NCBI GenBank assembly: GCA_004558145.1
Contig: SFDQ01000004.1
Span: 124,001-188,000 of the forward strand
Length of the DNA stretch: 64,000 bases
Origin: Oscillospiraceae bacterium
Lineage (GTDB): Bacteria; Bacillota_A; Clostridia; Oscillospirales; Ruminococcaceae
Direction: 5' to 3'
Every line of letters starts with the position of its first letter. The first letter of the stretch is position 1. This document shows positions 8,844 to 16,970 of the stretch, piece by piece. Position numbers and translations under genes: made by a program. Under the pieces are notes generated by a model. It had not been told where the DNA came from and made no database searches. It was given only the letters and a program-made list of their open reading frames with translations.

Positions 8844-9593
8844 TCACACCTCCTTTTTCACGAACAGGGCGCGCCCCGCCAGCAGGAACACCGCCGCCCA
8901 CACCGTCAGCAGAGCCAGGTCCGTGGGCAGGGGCCGGCGCCAGTAAAAGCTGGTGATGCGGGTGGCTTCGTCCCAGTTCATGCCCACCAGCGCCAGCAGC
9001 CCGTAGTAACCCCAGGGCACACAGCGGATGAGCGCCGGCGGGAACAGCATCGACAGGATGCCCAAAAAGCTGCCGGAAATGCCGCACACCAGCGCGGCGG
9101 CCTGGTTCGCGAACCGCAGCGAGAGCCCCTGCTGCAAAGCGTACACCATCATGGACACCGCCCAGGAGAGCAGGGTGAACAGCGCGAACTGCCCCCAGGG
9201 CACCCCGCCGGGAAAGCCCATGGCCGCCCCCAGCGCGATGAACAGCCCGGAGCGCACCGTCAGCAGCGCCGCCAGCACCAGCGCGCCCCAGCCCAGTTTT
9301 GCGGCGTAGAGCCCGCCGGGAGAGGCCATGGTCTCCAGCAGCTTGAAGGCGCCGCCCTTGTGCTCCAGCTCGCAGCTGCGGCTGGCCAGGGTGGCCACGC
9401 TCAGCGGCAGCACGATGGCGTCCACCATGGCAAGGTTATAGAGCAGGAGCATCCAGCCCCAGCGCAGCTCTTCCGGGCTCTCCCGGGCAAGAAAGACGCC
9501 CATCCAAAGAAATTCCACCGCCAGCACGGCGGCGCACACCAGAACGATCTTCCGGCGGCGGCATTTGAAAAATTCCAGTCGCAGCAGTTTCAC
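8844..9593 (-). CDS. ABC-2 type permease, lantibiotic-immunity type (first subunit)
   Basis: The 249-residue protein has six predicted helices and a short cytoplasmic N-terminus rich in Arg/Lys, like MutE/SpaE/CprB. Its start overlaps the ATPase stop by 4 bases (ATGA), showing translational coupling, and the second permease follows after 3 bp. With the ATPase and the second permease it should form an exporter that expels or excludes cationic antimicrobial peptides. This is inference from family and context. Confidence 0.85.
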   Translation of the reverse strand: MKLLRLEFFKCRRRKIVLVCAAVLAVEFLWMGVFLARESPEELRWGWMLLLYNLAMVDAIVLPLSVATLASRSCELEHKGGAFKLLETMASPGGLYAAKLGWGALVLAALLTVRSGLFIALGAAMGFPGGVPWGQFALFTLLSWAVSMMVYALQQGLSLRFANQAAALVCGISGSFLGILSMLFPPALIRCVPWGYYGLLALVGMNWDEATRITSFYWRRPLPTDLALLTVWAAVFLLAGRALFVKKEV

Positions 9594-10501
9594 AGGCTCG
9601 CCGCCTTTCCCGTCAATTCCAAAAAGATGTCCTCCAGGCTCTTTTGCCGCTCTTCCAGCCGCACCACGCCCAGCCGGTTCTCCGCCAGGAAACGGGTGAG
9701 CCGGGCGGCGGTCTCATCGTCCAGCAGGGGCAGGATGAGCCAGCCCTCCTCTTCGTGGCAGGGTACAGCGCGCTCGGTCAGCAGGCCGCAGGCCAGCCCG
9801 TTGTTGGCGGTGCGCAGGGCCAGATGATGGCGGCTGTGGGCGTGAAGGGCCTCCAATGTGTCCTGAAACACCAGCTCGCCCTCCCGGATGATGGCCACAT
9901 GGTCAGCCATCTGGTCGATCTCGCTGAGCAGATGGCTGGACACCACCACCGTCATGCCGAACCGCCGGGGCAGGCTGCGGATGAGCTCGCGCATCTCCTG
10001 GATGCCCGCCGGGTCCAGGCCGTTGGTGGGCTCGTCCAGAATGAGCAGCTTCGGATAGCCCAGCAGCGCCTGCGCCAGCCCCAGCCGCTGCTTCATGCCC
10101 AGGGAGTAGTGGGCCGTCTTTTTGCCCCGCTGACCGTCCAGCCGAACGATCTGAAGCACCTCCCGGATGTTCTTTTCAGGCACGTTCCGCAGGGTCTGGA
10201 CGATGCGCAGGTTTTCCTCGCCGGTGAGGTGGCCGTAGTAGCTGGGGCTTTCGATGAGGCTGCCCACCTGCCGCAGCACCGCCAGTCGGTCGGCGCCGTT
10301 CACGCTTTTGCCCAGCACCCGGATGCTGCCCGCCGTGGGGCGCACAAGGCCCAAAATCATTTTCAGCGTGGTGGACTTCCCCGCCCCGTTTGGGCCGAGA
10401 AAGCCGTAGACGCTGCCCTCGGGCACATCCAGGTCCAGATGGGCCACACGCAAAGCGCCGCCATAGCGCTTGCACAGATCGCGGGTTTCGATGATGTTCA
10501 T
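9590..10501 (-). CDS. BcrA/CprA-like ABC transporter ATPase
   Basis: The 303-residue ATPase has Walker A GPNGAGKST, Q-loop (SLIESPSYY), signature YSLGMKQR, Walker B LLILDEPTNGLDP and H-loop SSH. The roughly 90 residues after the core form the C-terminal extension common in bacitracin and lantibiotic immunity ATPases. It is the first gene of the three-gene operon and is divergent from an OmpR-type two-component system. The whole arrangement resembles CprABC-CprKR of Clostridioides or SpaFEG/NisFEG. The ATG at 10501 is preceded by AAGGAGG. Confidence 0.92.
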   Translation of the reverse strand: MNIIETRDLCKRYGGALRVAHLDLDVPEGSVYGFLGPNGAGKSTTLKMILGLVRPTAGSIRVLGKSVNGADRLAVLRQVGSLIESPSYYGHLTGEENLRIVQTLRNVPEKNIREVLQIVRLDGQRGKKTAHYSLGMKQRLGLAQALLGYPKLLILDEPTNGLDPAGIQEMRELIRSLPRRFGMTVVVSSHLLSEIDQMADHVAIIREGELVFQDTLEALHAHSRHHLALRTANNGLACGLLTERAVPCHEEEGWLILPLLDDETAARLTRFLAENRLGVVRLEERQKSLEDIFLELTGKAASL

Positions 10502-10524
10502 AGCAAGACCTCCTTGTGCTTTTC

Positions 10525-10623
10525 ATCATAGCGGCTCTGCCTTACGGGCCCATGAAGGCTGCCTTACGTTTACCTGAAATCGCAGCGCTTGTGCTGGACG
10601 GCGGTCCGGCTTTTACCTATAAT
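10525..10623. promoter_or_regulatory. Divergent promoters with a 22-bp-spaced direct repeat
   Basis: Rightward promoter: TGGACG (10595-10600)-N17-TATAAT (10618-10623). Leftward promoter: TATGAT at 10525-10530 with no -35 consensus. The decamer CTGCCTTACG occurs at 10537-10546 and 10559-10568, exactly 22 bp apart (two helical turns). That is the geometry of OmpR-family regulator sites, near the -35 position of the leftward promoter. Confidence 0.6.
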
Positions 10624-10654
10624 AAAGGCAGTCAGAAAAAAGGAGGCCGCAGAG

Positions 10655-11341
10655 ATGGCCTATCGCATTCTCATCGTGGACGACGAACCCGCCCTGCAGA
10701 GCATGGTGAAAGAGATCCTGACCCAGGCGGGCTACCAGACCGACGCGGCGCTGAACTGCGCCGCCGCGCTGGAACGGTTCAGCGCGGCGGCCCCGGACGC
10801 GGTGCTGCTGGACGTGATGCTGCCGGACGGGGACGGGTTTTCCCTTCTGGGGCAGCTGCGCCGCAAAAGGGACGTGCCGGTACTGTTTTTCTCGGCCCGG
10901 GACGAGGACGAGGCACGCCTGCGGGGGCTGGGCCTCGGGGCGGACGACTACATCACCAAGCCCTTCCTGCCCCAGGAGCTGCTGCTGCGCCTGCGGGCGG
11001 TGCTGCGCCGGGTCTATCGGGAAGAGGCCGCCGCAGCCCGGCTGGGAGACACCGAAATAGACTGGGGCAAGGGCACCGTGCGCCGGGCGGGGGCCGAGAC
11101 GGCCCTCACCGCCAAGGAGTTCGCCCTGCTGAAAAAGCTGTGGGACGCCCGGGGCAGCATCGTCACCATCGACGCGCTGTGCGCCGCTTTGTGGGACGGG
11201 CCGCTGGTGGGCTATGAGAACACGCTGATGGTGCACATCCGTCGCCTGCGTGAAAAGGTGGAGGCCGCCCCCTCCCATCCCCAATACCTGCTCACGGTGC
11301 GGGGGCTGGGCTACCGGCTGCGGCGGGAGGAACGGCCATGA
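10655..11341 (+). CDS. OmpR-family response regulator
   Basis: The 228-residue protein has a receiver domain (VDDEPAL, phospho-acceptor in AVLLDVMLPD, switch Ser in FFSAR, Lys in ITKPF) and a winged-helix DNA-binding domain (about residues 130-225, ending LTVRGLGYRL). I chose ATG 10655 because AAAAAGGAGG precedes it; an upstream ATG lies within the promoter. It overlaps its kinase by 4 bases. It probably controls the divergent peptide-resistance transporter through the direct repeats at 10537-10568. Confidence 0.93.
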   Translation: MAYRILIVDDEPALQSMVKEILTQAGYQTDAALNCAAALERFSAAAPDAVLLDVMLPDGDGFSLLGQLRRKRDVPVLFFSARDEDEARLRGLGLGADDYITKPFLPQELLLRLRAVLRRVYREEAAAARLGDTEIDWGKGTVRRAGAETALTAKEFALLKKLWDARGSIVTIDALCAALWDGPLVGYENTLMVHIRRLREKVEAAPSHPQYLLTVRGLGYRLRREERP

Positions 11342-12540
11342 AACTGCGCAATCTGCTCAAAGGCGCCATGCTGGTGACGGCATCGGTGCTGCTCATCCTT
11401 TTTGTAATGGGGCTGGGTTGCTTTGCCTTCGGGTGCTACATCGTCAGCGACGGGCAGGGCTGGAGCGCCCCCATCGAGAAGATCTCCGCCGCGCTGACAA
11501 GGGAGGGGGCCGGCTATTCCTTCACCGGGCAGGCACTGCTGGACGAGGGCTGCTGGGCCATGCTGCTGGATGAGCAGGGGCACGAGGTGTGGTCCTTCCG
11601 CAAGCCGGAGGACGTGCCTTCGGAATACGCCGTGACCGACGTGGCCTCCTTCACCCGGTGGTATCTGAACGACTACCCGGTGCGCTGCTGGGTGCGGGAG
11701 GACGGGCTGCTGGTGGTGGGCTCGCCCCAGGGCAGCGTTTGGAAGCACGACGTGACCATGGATACCCGGGACCTGCGCATGCTGCCCGTCTGGTTCCTGG
11801 CCTTTTTCCTGCTGGCGCTGGGCAGCGTGCTGCTGCTCGTCTGGCTGGCGGCGCGGCGCTGGTTCCGGCAGGACCAGCAGGTGCGGGACGCCGCCCGCTC
11901 CGGCTGGATCAACGGCGTCTCCCACGACATCCGCACCCCTCTCTCGGTGGTGATGGGCTATTCTGCCCAGCTGGAAAACGCGCCGGACCTTGCGCCGGAG
12001 CACAAGCGCCGGGCCCGCGCCATCCGCGCCCAGAGCCAGGTCATCCGGGACCTAGTGAACGACCTGAACCTGACCATGCGGCTGGACTGCGCCATGCAGC
12101 CCCTGCGCAGGGAGCGCATCCAGCCCGCGGCGTTTTTGCGGCAGACGGCGGCGGATTTTCTCAACGGCGGCATGGGGGAAGGGTTCGAGCTGGAGATGTG
12201 CCTGCCCGAGGCCCCGCTGCCGGAGCTTCCGGCTGACCCCTTTCTGCTGCGCCGGGCGGTGAACAACCTGCTCGCCAACTGCGTGCGCCACAACGACCCC
12301 GGTTGCCCCATCCGCCTGGGCGCGCGGACCCAGGGCAGGTGGCTCGTCCTGTGGGTGGAGGGCGGCACGGAAAAGGCGGCGCAGCCCCGGCCTGCCCAGG
12401 CCCTGGAGGCGGACGGCGGGGCCGCCCACGGCACCGGCCTGCGGCTGGTGGCTCAAATCGCCGCCGCCCACGGCGGCAGAGCCCGGTTTTTCAGCGGCCC
12501 GCCTTTCTGCTGCCAGCTGTGGCTGCCCGCACAAAAATAG
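11338..12540 (+). CDS. Sensor histidine kinase (HisKA type)
   Basis: The 400-residue kinase has membrane helices at about residues 8-35 and 140-170 flanking an extracytoplasmic sensor of about 100 residues. The H-box is INGVSHDIRTPL, the N-box NNLLANCVRHN, and the ATP lid GTGLRLVAQIAAAHGG. The start codon overlaps the regulator stop (ATGA). The pair sits divergent from a lantibiotic-type ABC transporter, so its signal is probably an antimicrobial peptide (inference). A strong terminator follows directly. Confidence 0.92.
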   Translation: MKLRNLLKGAMLVTASVLLILFVMGLGCFAFGCYIVSDGQGWSAPIEKISAALTREGAGYSFTGQALLDEGCWAMLLDEQGHEVWSFRKPEDVPSEYAVTDVASFTRWYLNDYPVRCWVREDGLLVVGSPQGSVWKHDVTMDTRDLRMLPVWFLAFFLLALGSVLLLVWLAARRWFRQDQQVRDAARSGWINGVSHDIRTPLSVVMGYSAQLENAPDLAPEHKRRARAIRAQSQVIRDLVNDLNLTMRLDCAMQPLRRERIQPAAFLRQTAADFLNGGMGEGFELEMCLPEAPLPELPADPFLLRRAVNNLLANCVRHNDPGCPIRLGARTQGRWLVLWVEGGTEKAAQPRPAQALEADGGAAHGTGLRLVAQIAAAHGGRARFFSGPPFCCQLWLPAQK

Positions 12541-12545
12541 ACCCG

Positions 12546-12582
12546 ACCGCCGCCCGGCACAGCAGTGCCGGGCGGCGGTTTT
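12546..12582 (+). terminator. Terminator after the two-component system
   Basis: A perfect 15-bp stem (left arm 12546-12560, right arm 12565-12579) has an AGCA loop and is followed by T4. Confidence 0.9.
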
Positions 12583-12625
12583 GCCTTTGGGTGACGTCAT
12601 CACAGAAAAAAGCCGCGTTTGGGGG

Positions 12626-12631
12626 TATACT
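12626..12631 (+). promoter_or_regulatory. Probable promoter -10 of the thioredoxin operon
   Basis: TATACT lies 33 bp before the thioredoxin start. No convincing -35 hexamer is seen at the right distance (AT-rich CACAGAAAAA lies there). An activator or extended -10 is possible. Confidence 0.45.
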
Positions 12632-12663
12632 AAACTTAAACAAAAGGAAAGGAGCTGACCGGT

Positions 12664-12987
12664 ATGGCAGCCATCAACATAAACGCAGAACAATTCAAGC
12701 AGAGCGCAGCGGGGGACAAGCCCCTTCTGGTGGACTTCTGGGCCCCCTGGTGCGGCTACTGCCGGCGCATCGGCCCTGCCTATGACCAGATCGCCGGGGA
12801 GTATTCTGACCGGCTGACGGTGGCCAAGGTGAACATCGACGAGGACGGCCAGCTGGCGAAGGACGCGGGGGTGGAGGTCATCCCCACCCTGGTGCTCTAC
12901 CGGGACGGCAAGGCGCTGGGCTCCATCGTCGCCCCCGATTCCAAGGCGGCCATCGACCGGTTCATCCGGGAGACGCTGGAGCAGTGA
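12664..12987 (+). CDS. trxA: Thioredoxin with a WCGYC active site
   Basis: The 107-residue thioredoxin fold has the redox motif WAPWCGYC near residue 30 and the cis-proline segment VIPTLVLY. Standard TrxA has WCGPC; the Tyr in place of Pro changes the redox potential or partners in related proteins. The ATG follows AAAGGAAAGGAG. Thioredoxin reductase begins 13 bp after the stop, so the two work together: NADPH reduces TrxB, which reduces Trx, which reduces client proteins such as peroxiredoxin or ArsC-type reductases (both encoded nearby). Confidence 0.93.
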   Translation: MAAININAEQFKQSAAGDKPLLVDFWAPWCGYCRRIGPAYDQIAGEYSDRLTVAKVNIDEDGQLAKDAGVEVIPTLVLYRDGKALGSIVAPDSKAAIDRFIRETLEQ

Positions 12988-13000
12988 GGAGACACCGAAC

Positions 13001-13930
13001 ATGAGCGACACCCATGTTTACGATATGATCGTGGTGGGCGGAGGCCCCGGCGGCTACACCGCCGCCCTCTATGCCGCCCGGGCCGGGCTGGACACGCTGG
13101 TGCTGGAAAAGCTTTCGGCGGGCGGGCAGATGGCCTTGACCGACGTCATCGACAACTACCCCGGCTACGAAGAGGGCATCGACGGCTTCACCCTGGGGGA
13201 AAAGATGCAGCAGCAGGCCCAGCGGTTCGGCGCAAAGACCGAGTACGCCCAGGTGGAGCGGGCGGACCTGACCACCAGCCCCAAGGTGCTGCACACCAGC
13301 GAGGGCGATTTTTACGCCCGCACCGTGGCGCTGGCCACCGGGGCCGACCCCCGGCAGCTGGGGCTGGAAAATGAGGCCGCCCTCACCGGGCGGGGCGTGG
13401 CCTACTGCGCCGCCTGCGACGGCATGCGCTACAAGGGCAAGACCGTTGTGGTGGTGGGCGGCGGCAACTCCGCGGCGGAGGACGCCCTTCTGCTGAGCCG
13501 CATCGCGGAAAAGGTGATTTTGGTCCATCGCCGGGACACCCTGCGGGCCACGAAGGTCTATCACCAGCCGCTGATGGAGGCCGAAAACGTGGAATTCCGC
13601 TGGAACAGCACCGTCACCGAACTGCTTCACGACGGCAAGCTCACCGGCGTGAAGCTGCGGGACGTGAGCACCGGCGAAGAGGCCCTTCTGCCCTGCGACG
13701 GGCTGTTCGTCAGCGTGGGCCGCAAGCCCGCCACCCAACTGGCCGAGGGCCAGCTGGAACTGGACGGGAGCGGCTACATCGTGGCGGACGAGACCACAAA
13801 AACCAGCGTGCCCGGCGTTTTTGCCGTGGGCGACGTGCGCACAAAGCCTCTGCGTCAGGTGGTCACCGCGGTGGCCGACGGGGCCATGGCGGTGCACATG
13901 GCCGAGGAATATCTGGCGGGCGGCGCGTGA
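13001..13930 (+). CDS. trxB: Thioredoxin-disulfide reductase
   Basis: The 309-residue flavoprotein has an N-terminal FAD site (GGGPGGYTAALYAARAG), active-site dithiol CAAC in AYCAACDGM, an NADPH site (VGGGNSAAEDALLL) with HRRDTLR for the 2'-phosphate, and the C-terminal FAD motif VFAVGDV. Presence of HRR favours NADPH over ferredoxin as electron donor. It forms an operon with the preceding thioredoxin and is followed by a terminator. Confidence 0.96.
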   Translation: MSDTHVYDMIVVGGGPGGYTAALYAARAGLDTLVLEKLSAGGQMALTDVIDNYPGYEEGIDGFTLGEKMQQQAQRFGAKTEYAQVERADLTTSPKVLHTSEGDFYARTVALATGADPRQLGLENEAALTGRGVAYCAACDGMRYKGKTVVVVGGGNSAAEDALLLSRIAEKVILVHRRDTLRATKVYHQPLMEAENVEFRWNSTVTELLHDGKLTGVKLRDVSTGEEALLPCDGLFVSVGRKPATQLAEGQLELDGSGYIVADETTKTSVPGVFAVGDVRTKPLRQVVTAVADGAMAVHMAEEYLAGGA

Positions 13931-13943
13931 GCGCCCCCAAGTC

Positions 13944-13980
13944 AAAAAGCACACCCCGGACTGCCCGCGGTGTGCTTTTT
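13944..13980 (+). terminator. Terminator of the trx operon
   Basis: The 12-bp stem AAAAAGCACACC / GGTGTGCTTTTT closes a 13-nt loop; the T-run continues into CATTTTG. Confidence 0.9.
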
Positions 13981-13993
13981 CATTTTGTTCCGA

Positions 13994-14022
13994 TTGCCAG
14001 ACGGCGCCGCCCGTGCTATGAT
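13994..14022 (+). promoter_or_regulatory. Promoter of the P-loop kinase/DUF2200 pair
   Basis: TTGCCA (13994-13999), 17-bp spacer, TATGAT (14017-14022), 57 bp before the ATG. Confidence 0.7.
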
Positions 14023-14078
14023 GAAGCTGCGGACGGCCGCAGCCGCCCCGCCAAAACGCGCCGGGAGGAGGCAGCGCC

Positions 14079-14585
14079 ATGGTCATTCTCATCGCGGGGG
14101 CATCCCACACGGGAAAGACCGCCCTTGCCCAGCGGCTGGTGAAGCGGTACGGCTGCTTCTGCCTTTCCCTCGACCATTTGAAGATGGGCCTCATCCGCAG
14201 CGGCCGCACCCGCCTGACTCCTCTGAGCAGCGACCGGGAGCTGACCGAACTTCTGTGGCCGGTGGCCCGGGAGATGGTCAAGACCGCCATCGAAAACGGG
14301 CAGGACCTCATTGTGGAAGGGTGCTACATCCCCTTCGACTGGGCGAAGGACTTTTCCGAAAAGTACCTTGCCCACATCCGATACCGCTGCCTTGTGATGA
14401 GCGAGGGCTACATCCGCGCCCATTACAGGGACATTCTGGCCCACGCCTGCGACGCGGAGCGCCGAACGAGCGACGACTGCACCCTGAAGGGTCTTCTTCG
14501 GGACAACGCCCTGGCGCTGGAGGCCTGCCGCGAGCACGGCGCCGAGTACATCCTCATCGACCAGGACTATCATGTTGATTTTTAA
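14079..14585 (+). CDS. P-loop kinase-like protein (AAA/zeta-toxin-like nucleotide-binding fold)
   Basis: The 168-residue protein has Walker A GASHTGKT at residues 7-14 and a kinase-like Asp in SLDHLKMG. LIVEGCYIPFDW resembles the Walker B/lid strand of small-molecule kinases such as 2-phosphoglycerate kinase or chloramphenicol phosphotransferase. The substrate cannot be named. The ATG at 14079 follows GGGAGGAGG. A DUF2200 gene starts 15 bp downstream, so they are co-transcribed. There is no antitoxin-like partner, so a toxin role is unlikely. Confidence 0.8.
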   Translation: MVILIAGASHTGKTALAQRLVKRYGCFCLSLDHLKMGLIRSGRTRLTPLSSDRELTELLWPVAREMVKTAIENGQDLIVEGCYIPFDWAKDFSEKYLAHIRYRCLVMSEGYIRAHYRDILAHACDAERRTSDDCTLKGLLRDNALALEACREHGAEYILIDQDYHVDF

Positions 14586-14600
14586 AAAGGAGGCGTTTTC

Positions 14601-14951
14601 ATGCCCCGCGCTGATGTGACACAGATGCCCTTTGCAACGCTCTATCCCCTGCTGGTGGCCAAGGCCGTGAAGAAGGGCCGCACCCGGGAGGAAGTGGACC
14701 GGGTGACCGGCTGGCTCACCGGCTATACGCCCGGGGACCTGGCCCGGATGGAGCAGGACGGCACCAGTTACGGCGACTTTTTCCGGGGCGCTCCCGCCAT
14801 GAACCCCGCCCGCACTCTTGTCACCGGCAAGGTGTGCGGCGTGAAGGTGGAGGAGATCGAAGACCCGCTGATGCAGGAGATACGCCGACTGGACAAACTG
14901 GTGGATGAACTGGCCAAGGGCCGCCCCATGGAGAAAATTCTGCGTGGCTGA
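14601..14951 (+). CDS. DUF2200 family protein
   Basis: The 116-residue soluble protein matches the DUF2200 pattern from memory: MPFATLYPLLVAKAVKKGRT at the start, WLTGYTPGDL in the middle and VCGVKVEEIEDPLMQEIR near the end, with C-terminal KILRG. Function is unknown; members are found across gut Firmicutes and Bacteroidota. It is preceded by AAAAAGGAGG and co-transcribed with the P-loop kinase. A strong bidirectional terminator follows. Confidence 0.88.
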   Translation: MPRADVTQMPFATLYPLLVAKAVKKGRTREEVDRVTGWLTGYTPGDLARMEQDGTSYGDFFRGAPAMNPARTLVTGKVCGVKVEEIEDPLMQEIRRLDKLVDELAKGRPMEKILRG

Positions 14952-14966
14952 GCGCCTGCCGCTGAT

Positions 14967-14999
14967 AAAAAAGGCCGCACGGTTTTCGTGCGGCCTTTT
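14967..14999. terminator. Bidirectional terminator
   Basis: The stem GGCCGCACG / CGTGCGGCC is flanked by A-rich and T-rich runs that extend pairing. It serves both the rightward DUF2200 gene and the convergent ArsC-type gene ending at 15003. Confidence 0.92.
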
Positions 15000-15002
15000 C
15001 CT

Positions 15003-15494
15003 TTATTTCAGTTCCTCTGCCAAAATGCGGCGCCTGAGGTCCAGCACCTTTTCCTCGATGCGGGCCATCACGTCCAGAAATGCGCCGTCCTCCCGGCCGG
15101 TGGGGTCATCCAGGCCCCAGTCCTCCCGGTGAGTGCAGGGCAGGAAGGGGCAGTTGACCCCGCAGCCCATGGTGACCACGACGTCCACCGCGGGCAGTTC
15201 CGAGAGGGGCTTGTTGTGCTGGGTCAGCTCCATATCCACGCCGTGGACCTGCTTCATCAGGCGCACCGCGTCGGGGTTTATCCTCGCGCCAGGCTCGGTG
15301 CCGGCGGAAAAGCTCTCGAACACGTCCGCGGCCAGCTTTTTGCCCAGCGCCTCCGCCATCTGGCTGCGGCAGGAATTGTGCACGCAGAGGAAGGCCACCT
15401 TCGGCTTTTTGCGACAGGCGGCGCGCTCCGTCTTTTCGTCCCGGGCCGGACTTTCCAGCGGTGCTTTGCCGGGCAGACATTCTTCTCGGTCCAC
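15003..15494 (-). CDS. ArsC-type arsenate reductase / low-molecular-weight phosphatase
   Basis: The 163-residue protein has the CX5R phosphatase loop CVHNSCR about 37 residues in and the LMW-phosphatase ending (DDPTG). It belongs to the thioredoxin-linked ArsC group. In that group further cysteines form the resolving disulfide (here MGCGVNCPFLPC). The first 30 residues are an unusual charged extension. GTG 15494 is the start because AAAGGAGAG sits 8 bp upstream. It is 18 bp downstream of a rhodanese lipoprotein. No arsB/acr3 or arsR is nearby, so the physiological substrate is uncertain. Confidence 0.85.
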   Translation of the reverse strand: MDREECLPGKAPLESPARDEKTERAACRKKPKVAFLCVHNSCRSQMAEALGKKLAADVFESFSAGTEPGARINPDAVRLMKQVHGVDMELTQHNKPLSELPAVDVVVTMGCGVNCPFLPCTHREDWGLDDPTGREDGAFLDVMARIEEKVLDLRRRILAEELK

Positions 15495-15512
15495 GCTCGT
15501 TCTCTCCTTTGC

Positions 15513-15896
15513 TTATTGCTCAATTTCATAGGGCCAGGTGTTGATGCCCCCAAACTCGCACACATCGGTGTAGCCCAGTTCCGCCAGCGCGGCGGCAGCG
15601 GTCTTGCTTCGGTTGCCGCTGCGGCAGTAGACCAGCACCGTGGTGCTCTTTTCGGGAATGACGGCGGCGGCGGTGTCCTCGTCGATGGAGCCCACCGGCA
15701 GCAGCACCGCGCCGGGGATGTGGCCCTCGTCGTATTCGCTTTGTTCCCGCACGTCCAGCACCACCGCGTCCCCGGCGTCCATCATCTCTTTGGCCTCTTC
15801 CTGGCTGATCTGTCGGTAGACGGCATCGGCTTGCTGCCCGCAGCCCGCCAGTACAAGAAGGCAAAGGGCAAACAGCAGGGCAAGGATACGTTTCAT
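15513..15896 (-). CDS. Rhodanese-domain lipoprotein
   Basis: The 127-residue product has a lipoprotein signal (lipobox LAGC, Cys about residue 18) and one rhodanese domain with active-site loop YCRSGNRS. It should sit on the outer face of the membrane and move sulfane sulfur or sense thiols. ATG 15896 was chosen over one 15 bp upstream because GGGAGG precedes it. It shares the QISQEEAKEMMDAG opening and the GGINTWPYE ending with the rhodanese at 40132, a paralogue without a signal peptide. It is co-transcribed with the ArsC-type gene. Confidence 0.9.
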   Translation of the reverse strand: MKRILALLFALCLLVLAGCGQQADAVYRQISQEEAKEMMDAGDAVVLDVREQSEYDEGHIPGAVLLPVGSIDEDTAAAVIPEKSTTVLVYCRSGNRSKTAAAALAELGYTDVCEFGGINTWPYEIEQ

Positions 15897-15961
15897 CTGT
15901 GGACCTCCCAATGGATCCGGGCCAGGGCCGGGCGGCCCCGCCGGTGTTTTTTCGTTTCTCT

Positions 15962-15991
15962 ATCATACCGTCCCCGGCGCGGGTCTGTCAA
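15962..15991 (-). promoter_or_regulatory. Promoter of the rhodanese-arsC-type operon
   Basis: Minus strand: TTGACA (15986-15991), 18-bp spacer, TATGAT (15962-15967). Confidence 0.75.
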
Positions 15992-16006
15992 TCTTCGGCC
16001 AAAAGC

Positions 16007-16044
16007 AAAAACATCCGGCCCCCGCCGAACACGGGAGCCGGATG
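16007..16044 (-). terminator. Terminator of the AraC/GyrI gene
   Basis: The stem CATCCGGC (16012-16019) / GCCGGATG (16037-16044), plus inner CCCG/CGGG, is followed leftward by T5 and then GCTTTT. Confidence 0.8.
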
Positions 16045-16047
16045 CTT

Positions 16048-16905
16048 TTATTTCTTTTCCACCGGGAGCCAGACCTCGCAGTAGTAGTCCTGGTCCTGAG
16101 TCCCGCTTTCAAACTTGCTGGCGTCGCTGTACAGCTCCACGTTGATGCCCGCGGCGATCTTGTAGTCGGGGTTCGTGGGCAGCCACTGGGAGAAGATCTG
16201 CTGGTTCAGCCCCTGCAGCGCCTGGGGCATGCGCCCGGTGCAGGGGAACACCGCCCAGGTGTGGGCCGGGATGGTGCGGGTGGCAAAGCCCTCCGGCACC
16301 TCGGCAGCGGGGTCGTAGTTGTCCGCGATGAGATACTCGAACTCGCTGCCGCCCATGCTCTCGTCCAGGTTGATGCCGTAGACCCCGCGCACCACTTTGC
16401 CGCCGCCCACGGCAAAGTGCTGGGCCCAGAACCGGGGCACCGCCTCCGCGCCTTCCTCGTACTTGAAGGTCTTTGCCCGGCAGAGCACGGTGAACGCCTC
16501 TTTTTTCATGATCTTGCAATCCATGTTTTGACCACCTTCCAATGTCACTTTGATCCGAAGCGGAGCAAAGGAACGGACCGCGCCTCCGCTTTTTCGCAGT
16601 GCGGCAGGTGTGAGCCCATGGAAGCGGGCAAAGGCTTTGGTGAAGCTGTCCGGCGAGTCGTAGCCGAATTCCAGCGCGATGTCGATGATCTTCCGGTCCG
16701 TCGTGAGGATCTCCAGCCCGGCGGCGGAAAGCCGGCGCTGGCGAATGTAGTCGCCCACCGTCATGCCGCACAGCATGGCAAAGCCCTTTTGAAAATAAAA
16801 GGGTGAAAGGGCCGCCTGCCGCGCGATGTCCCCGATGGTCAGCTCCTCCCGGAGATGCTGCTCGATATATCGGACCGCCTGATGGATGCTCTCTACCCAG
16901 TCCAT
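16048..16905 (-). CDS. AraC-family regulator with GyrI-like effector domain
   Basis: The 285-residue protein has an N-terminal double helix-turn-helix (about residues 8-105; the second HTH ends ALEFGYDSPDSFTKAFARFHG). The C-terminal GyrI-like/SOUL-type ligand domain runs from about residue 125 to 285. This is the Rob/BmrR-related layout that senses small aromatic or lipophilic compounds. It is a single gene with its own terminator. No obvious target is adjacent; the acetyltransferase upstream is a candidate only by position. Confidence 0.9.
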   Translation of the reverse strand: MDWVESIHQAVRYIEQHLREELTIGDIARQAALSPFYFQKGFAMLCGMTVGDYIRQRRLSAAGLEILTTDRKIIDIALEFGYDSPDSFTKAFARFHGLTPAALRKSGGAVRSFAPLRIKVTLEGGQNMDCKIMKKEAFTVLCRAKTFKYEEGAEAVPRFWAQHFAVGGGKVVRGVYGINLDESMGGSEFEYLIADNYDPAAEVPEGFATRTIPAHTWAVFPCTGRMPQALQGLNQQIFSQWLPTNPDYKIAAGINVELYSDASKFESGTQDQDYYCEVWLPVEKK

Positions 16906-16970
16906 TGGTCACACCCTCCTTCTGGCTCCAGCATACCGGAAAGCGGCCGTCCGCGCCCGATTTTTCGTGC

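Noticed and set aside
14079..14585. Zeta-type toxin
   Set aside because: No epsilon-like antitoxin gene; the neighbour is a DUF2200 gene and the sequence fits a general small-molecule kinase equally well.
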